The notes under the pieces are model-generated. The model did not search any database. It had not been told where the DNA came from and saw only the letters and a list, made by a program, of their open reading frames with translations. Shown here one piece after another: positions 60,174 through 64,000 of a DNA stretch of 64,000 bases. The position numbers and the translations under genes were made by a program. Each line of letters opens with the position of its first letter. Position 1 is the stretch's first letter. Source of the DNA: Chondrosia reniformis (Eukaryota > Porifera > Demospongiae > Chondrillida > Chondrillidae); assembly GCA_947172415.1 (NCBI GenBank), contig OX359193.1, forward strand, positions 7,558,501-7,622,500, read 5' to 3'.

Positions 60174-61170
60174 TTACATATCTGTTGTGTTTGAATTCAT
60201 CAGCTTATTAAAAAACTTTTGTAGCATGGATGAAGGAAAATAAAATGGCTGTCCCAAATCTGTATTAGCAGTGGTACTATGATCCTCCAGTGGTTTATAG
60301 TAATACTCTTGATTTTCTTCGATATATTCCAAGAGAAACTTGTGTCCTTAAAATAAAGAGAGAGAGAAACAAATAAGCAGATTCAACCATATTAATGAGA
60401 GTATTGTTTGTGCATACTTATGATGAATTTAAGCTTCAGTGCGAAGGTCAGTCACTGAAGACCTTAATTGTCATTCAACCAAAAGAAAAATCTTGCTCAA
60501 ATGTGTTACACCAAAGTACCTTTCATGGGACCAGTAGACATCTGGTAGGTATGATAGTGATCATTTTCGCTTGTGACACACTGCATACCAGCCATTTCTC
60601 CTAACAACTGAAGGAATGGATAATTTGAAACAGTATTAACGGCATTGCTTTAGCAAAAAGATGACTCCATCTTACCTGACTTGCAGCTGCCTGCAGTCTC
60701 AGAGCAGACACCTCCTTCAACAATTCTTCCTTCTCTACGTTGGACTTGGTCATAGCACATTGTTGTCTGGTAAGAAAGGATACCATTTTGATCTTTGCTT
60801 CATTAAACTATCTCGCATGTTACATACGTAACAGTATTCAAGTTTGCAAGTTAAGTCTATAGCTAAATCGAACGACTTACTCCTGCATTTTTTCACTTGC
60901 CAATTTCTTGTAGGTTTCAAAACGTGCTATATATTGGTCACGTAATTCTTGTAACTCTATAATTTGTGAAACAATAAATAGTATAAGCTATATGAGGATA
61001 TGTAGCTTTAGCATTTCCATGAACGCGTCTCTCAAATTACCCTTTTCCCACAGGATTGTGTCTTGTTCCATACATCGAGCATTATCAATTGCTTCATCTA
61101 TGACTGTCAATTGTTTCTCAATAGATTCGTCAGATCTAGAATCGCAATCTCGGTCAATATTTTCCGCCAT
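60174..61170 (-). CDS. Small coiled-coil protein of unknown family
   Basis: Six exons: 61041-61170, 60881-60956, 60676-60766, 60589-60600, 60520-60541, 60174-60346; total 167 codons plus stop. The protein starts MAENIDRDCDSRSDESIEKQ, continues as a helical heptad-rich segment (ELQELRDQYIARFETYKKLA, EELLKEVSALRLQAAA), then has a Tyr-rich segment (LEYIEENQEYYYKPLE) and ends QKFFNKLMNS...TTDM. The 12-nt exon (EKWL) and the 22-nt exon are the least certain; skipping the 12-nt exon also keeps frame. No family is recognised. Its start codon is 19 bp from that of pICln on the other strand. Confidence 0.7.
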
Positions 61171-61189
61171 TTTTGCTCCAATACGACGC

Positions 61190-62599
61190 ATGAACGAACG
61201 TGTGCTAACAATGTGCGCAGCCATTTCACACGGTGAGTTGTTGGACATTGAAATAAAGGCAAAATTGTGGAAAGGTAACACAGCTTTTGGAGAAGGCACG
61301 TTAATTATTGCCGAAGAGTAAGTTAATAATACCAGCTATAGCACTAGTAGAATCACCCTGTGTGTGTATGTCTGTGTGTATGCGTATATTATGTATTTGT
61401 TGCCATTGTAGCCTTGTGAAGTGGACTTCTAATGACAAGTCTGTGGATCATCAGTTTGCATACAATAACATTGCAGTGCATGCTGTGAGTAGAGACGTAT
61501 CTTCATTTCAACACGAGTGTCTCTTTTTGCTGGTTGTCAATGAATGTCATGATCCACAGTGTAAGTGTTTGTTAATTCTGTGTCAAGTCTGTCAATGTAT
61601 GATGACATAAAATGATTGTGCAGCCAATGAAGATAATGATATTCATGACGTTGAAGATGGTAACCATGGTGATGATGAGGAAGAAATGTCCAGTGTTGAA
61701 ATTAGGATAGTACCAGAAGATTCTACCCAATGTAATGTTCTCCTTGGGTTAATTTAAAGCTTAATGATATTTAGAATGCAACAAAAAATAATGTGTTGAT
61801 AAGTAGCAGTAAGTAGTATGAATGTTTAATGATACTTATATATATTATATGCCATAGTGGACAACATGTATGCTACTATATGCTACTGTCAGGGACTGCA
61901 TCCAGGTACAGATGACAGTGGGGATAGTGATGGTGAGGAATTTGGTTGCCAGGGTTGAGTTACCATGGCAATAGTTGTTTACAGGATTAGGGCTGTAACT
62001 GTGCAAATATTTTTACTTTAACATGTTATTTGATAACAGTGACATGTTCGTGTGAGTTAAGCTTGTATTGGAACACAGGCACCTGAAGAAGAGCCTGAAG
62101 CTTGTGTCATGTGATTATCATGTGAATAGCTGGTAGCTTAGAGGTATCGGGTGTCCCTTAGTCCTTGGACCCATGTTCATCTCCTTTGATGTGTTCTCTC
62201 TGCTTGAGTAGCTTGTACAGTCACACACGATTTGGTTGTTTTTTATAAAACCACAAGTAGATTACTGTATACTGTATTATACTGTATTACTACGTATATT
62301 CAATTTAATTTTTGTTAAATCATCTGGACTTGTTAAATTGGCTAGAAGATGATTAGTTAGCCATTACAGGGTGTGCAATTATTCCAAGACCTTTTTACAT
62401 AATAGATGTTATGGAGGAGGAGCTAATAGGCGTGTCTTCTGGAGGCATGGACACAGAAAATGGTGAAACACAAGGTATGCAAAGGACATCCATTAATATC
62501 AAATATTAGTTATCTACAATAAATAACAAAGATAATTAATAGATCTATTTACTTCTAACAGATGACCCAGAAGATGGCCAGTTTGATGATGCTACGTGA
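61190..62599 (+). CDS. CLNS1A: Methylosome subunit pICln
   Basis: Six exons: 61190-61317, 61412-61560, 61624-61731, 61858-61953, 62406-62474, 62562-62599; total 195 codons plus stop. pICln is the PH-like chaperone that holds Sm proteins with PRMT5/MEP50 during snRNP assembly. The PH-like core is visible: LWKGNTAFGEGTLIIAEE, LVKWTS, IAVHAVSRD, LFLLVVN, then an acidic loop, EIRIVPED, MYATICYCQGLHP, a second acidic region, and the C-terminal DDPEDGQFDDAT that corresponds to the Sm-binding acidic tail. It is shorter than the human protein. The start could instead be the Met at 61211. Confidence 0.93.
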
Positions 62600-62625
62600 A
62601 CAGAACACCATAGAATTAGGAACTT

Positions 62626-63744
62626 TCATGCAGACTTTTGTTTTTTAGAAATAATTACTCGTAGTAGCAGAGAATATACTTTTCCCGCTAGAAGTAAGCA
62701 TGCAGTTTGATGAAAGACGGCTGCCAGTCTGTAATAGGGTCCGTGAAAGGGATCCATGCTGGCTGGGCAGAGAATAAAGTTCATGTTGACGTGAGTCAGA
62801 AGAGCCAATGGTTGAAGCACAAACAACTGGTGAATCCCAAAGAAAATTCCACTAAATATAGCCCATGTGAAGTCTGTAAATGGTTCTAGTATATCCACAC
62901 CTGCAATATTGGAGAATTGAAATTGTAAATGTACAGTTTCATGGTAATCCTTAAATTCCCAAGCTTACCCCAAATATACACTAGGAAAGGTGGGATAATG
63001 AAGAATATTAGAATGTGCTGCAGCCAATAGAAAAACAGTCTCCCAAATATATCCTATTGGAAAGAGGAAAGATTTCAATACACTCACATGACAACCTGAC
63101 ATCCTCCTTTATTAATGGCTGTGCTCACCAATGGTCCAGTTTCTGGGAAAAGCATTGCAATAGCTGCCCCATAGACCTGATGGATCAACAGTCTAAAAGC
63201 TATTACAGAATACTTGTTTTTGGGGCTGGCCAATAGGACTATCTAGAAGCAGAAAATTTTGAGGTTAAACACGATACATGCAGATGGTCAATCAAGCAGG
63301 TTTAGGGTCAAGAAGATACAAGTTACATTAAGGGATTTCTAATCAATAAACGAAAGTTCATACTGGGGTGTCGCTTTGAATATACAAGTTCATCAATAAA
63401 ACATTTATCACTTGTACCTGTGTTATTGTCATAATGTGACAAGGGTTGAGCATGTACATGAGCGACTTTGAGGCGAGCTTCAATCCTACTTGTACGCCAA
63501 AGACGGTGGAGAGTATCACCAGGAAGACACGTTGCGCCGAAGAGTTTTCTATTGTTACTATATTGGGAGGCGCTTTACATTTCTTGAAGGCATAGGAGAA
63601 GAAGAATAACATGATGAGACAAGCTACCAAAGTATCCGCCACTCGCATCTCGAATGGTAAGAATTTAACGCATGCTTCTCCTCCATGGCCGGGCCAGTCA
63701 ACTCTTATTCCTCCATACAATGCCTGCCCGAAACGATGCCACAT
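62626..63744 (-). CDS. TMEM164: Multipass membrane protein TMEM164
   Basis: Four exons: 63418-63744, 63129-63242, 62969-63053, 62626-62900; total 266 codons plus stop. It has about seven hydrophobic segments (TLVACLIMLFFFSYAF, AMLFPETGPL, ILIFFIIPPFLVYIW, WAIFSGIFFGIHQLFVLQPL). The conserved family stretch is LNPCHIMTITQ, where the Cys-His pair is the proposed acyltransferase site, together with NMNFILCPASMDPFHGPYYR. TMEM164 has been linked to ether-phospholipid remodelling; catalysis here is inferred from family. The stop is only 26 bp from the pICln stop on the opposite strand. Confidence 0.94.
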
Positions 63745-64000
63745 TTTCCCCTACTACACTGTTAATACAGATACTACGCGTATGAACTGTATAAATAGTA
63801 ACCCTTATCAATTAATTTGAACCATAACTGTTTCATTCATAGTATTTCATGAATGGTTTTTTCAGAGTTCATAAAAGTAATTTTAAGCTCCACATGAGTG
63901 TGTTCATGCGGAACATACAAACTAGCCATGTTTAACTAATGCTAAAGTAGTGATACAGTTAGTCACACGTTATTGATTAACCAGTCAGAAGTTGATATAG
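63745..64000. other. Upstream region of TMEM164
   Basis: AT-rich sequence up to the window edge. No exon or repeat is visible; it presumably contains the TMEM164 promoter. Confidence 0.4.

Noticed and set aside
1..64000. tRNA and rRNA genes
   Set aside because: I saw no tRNA A/B-box pairs with a foldable cloverleaf and no rRNA-like blocks, though a covariance search was not possible here.

Overview
The window is eukaryotic and metazoan. Nearly every gene is split by short GT-AG introns (often 50-70 bp). The gene set is animal: CUL3, MED12, a SHARK-type tyrosine kinase, RTKs, TCTP, PPP6C, phospholipid scramblases, TM9SF2, RHBDD1, pICln. Very tight gene packing, AT-rich spacers, many minisatellites and a tandem pair of RTKs of unfamiliar ectodomain type best fit a demosponge such as Amphimedon. 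That organism call is inference from gene content and compactness, not from a database match. I rebuilt the genes by joining exons in frame across visible splice sites. For most genes the exon lengths sum to a multiple of three, which is a strong internal check.

Layout. 1-2088 (-): PH-domain protein, cut by the window edge. 2331-6053 (-): SHARK kinase (SH2-ankyrin-SH2-kinase). 6264-7763 (+): charged coiled-coil protein. 7941-9263 (+) ADAT1 and 9379-9963 (+) a probable mitochondrial protein are both intronless. 10250-14450 (-): CUL3 in 18 exons. 14678-15632 (-): TPT1/TCTP. 15939-17947 (-): DapA/NAL-family aldolase. A 311-bp foldback element fills the space before the divergent LRR gene (18336-20264, +). 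Then come PPP6C (20397-22478, +) and two tandem scramblase-family genes (22859-27629, +). A gene-poor stretch of about 5 kb (27630-32644) holds repeats, a perfect hairpin and decayed coding sequence. 32645-42200 (+) is a receptor cluster: one kinase-less transmembrane protein followed by two tandem RTKs that share its ectodomain type. MED12 (42341-52778, +), TM9SF2 (52962-56507, +), DHRS12 (56623-58540, -), RHBDD1 (58666-60040, +), a small coiled-coil gene (60174-61170, -), CLNS1A/pICln (61190-62599, +) and TMEM164 (62626-63744, -) complete the window.

The genes are mostly unrelated housekeeping genes (ubiquitin ligase scaffold, Mediator kinase-module subunit, PP6 phosphatase, tRNA editing, ER rhomboid, methylosome assembly). 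They are arranged in alternating head-to-head and tail-to-tail pairs with minimal spacing. The one functional cluster is the receptor block at 32.6-42.2 kb.

Two things stand out. First, three different genes (PPP6C, MED12, TM9SF2) carry minisatellites whose repeat unit is the exon end plus the 5' splice site, giving arrays of 18, 10 and 3 donor copies. Second, the receptor cluster has a shared novel ectodomain, one member without a kinase, and a patchwork of near-identical and diverged segments between its two RTKs.
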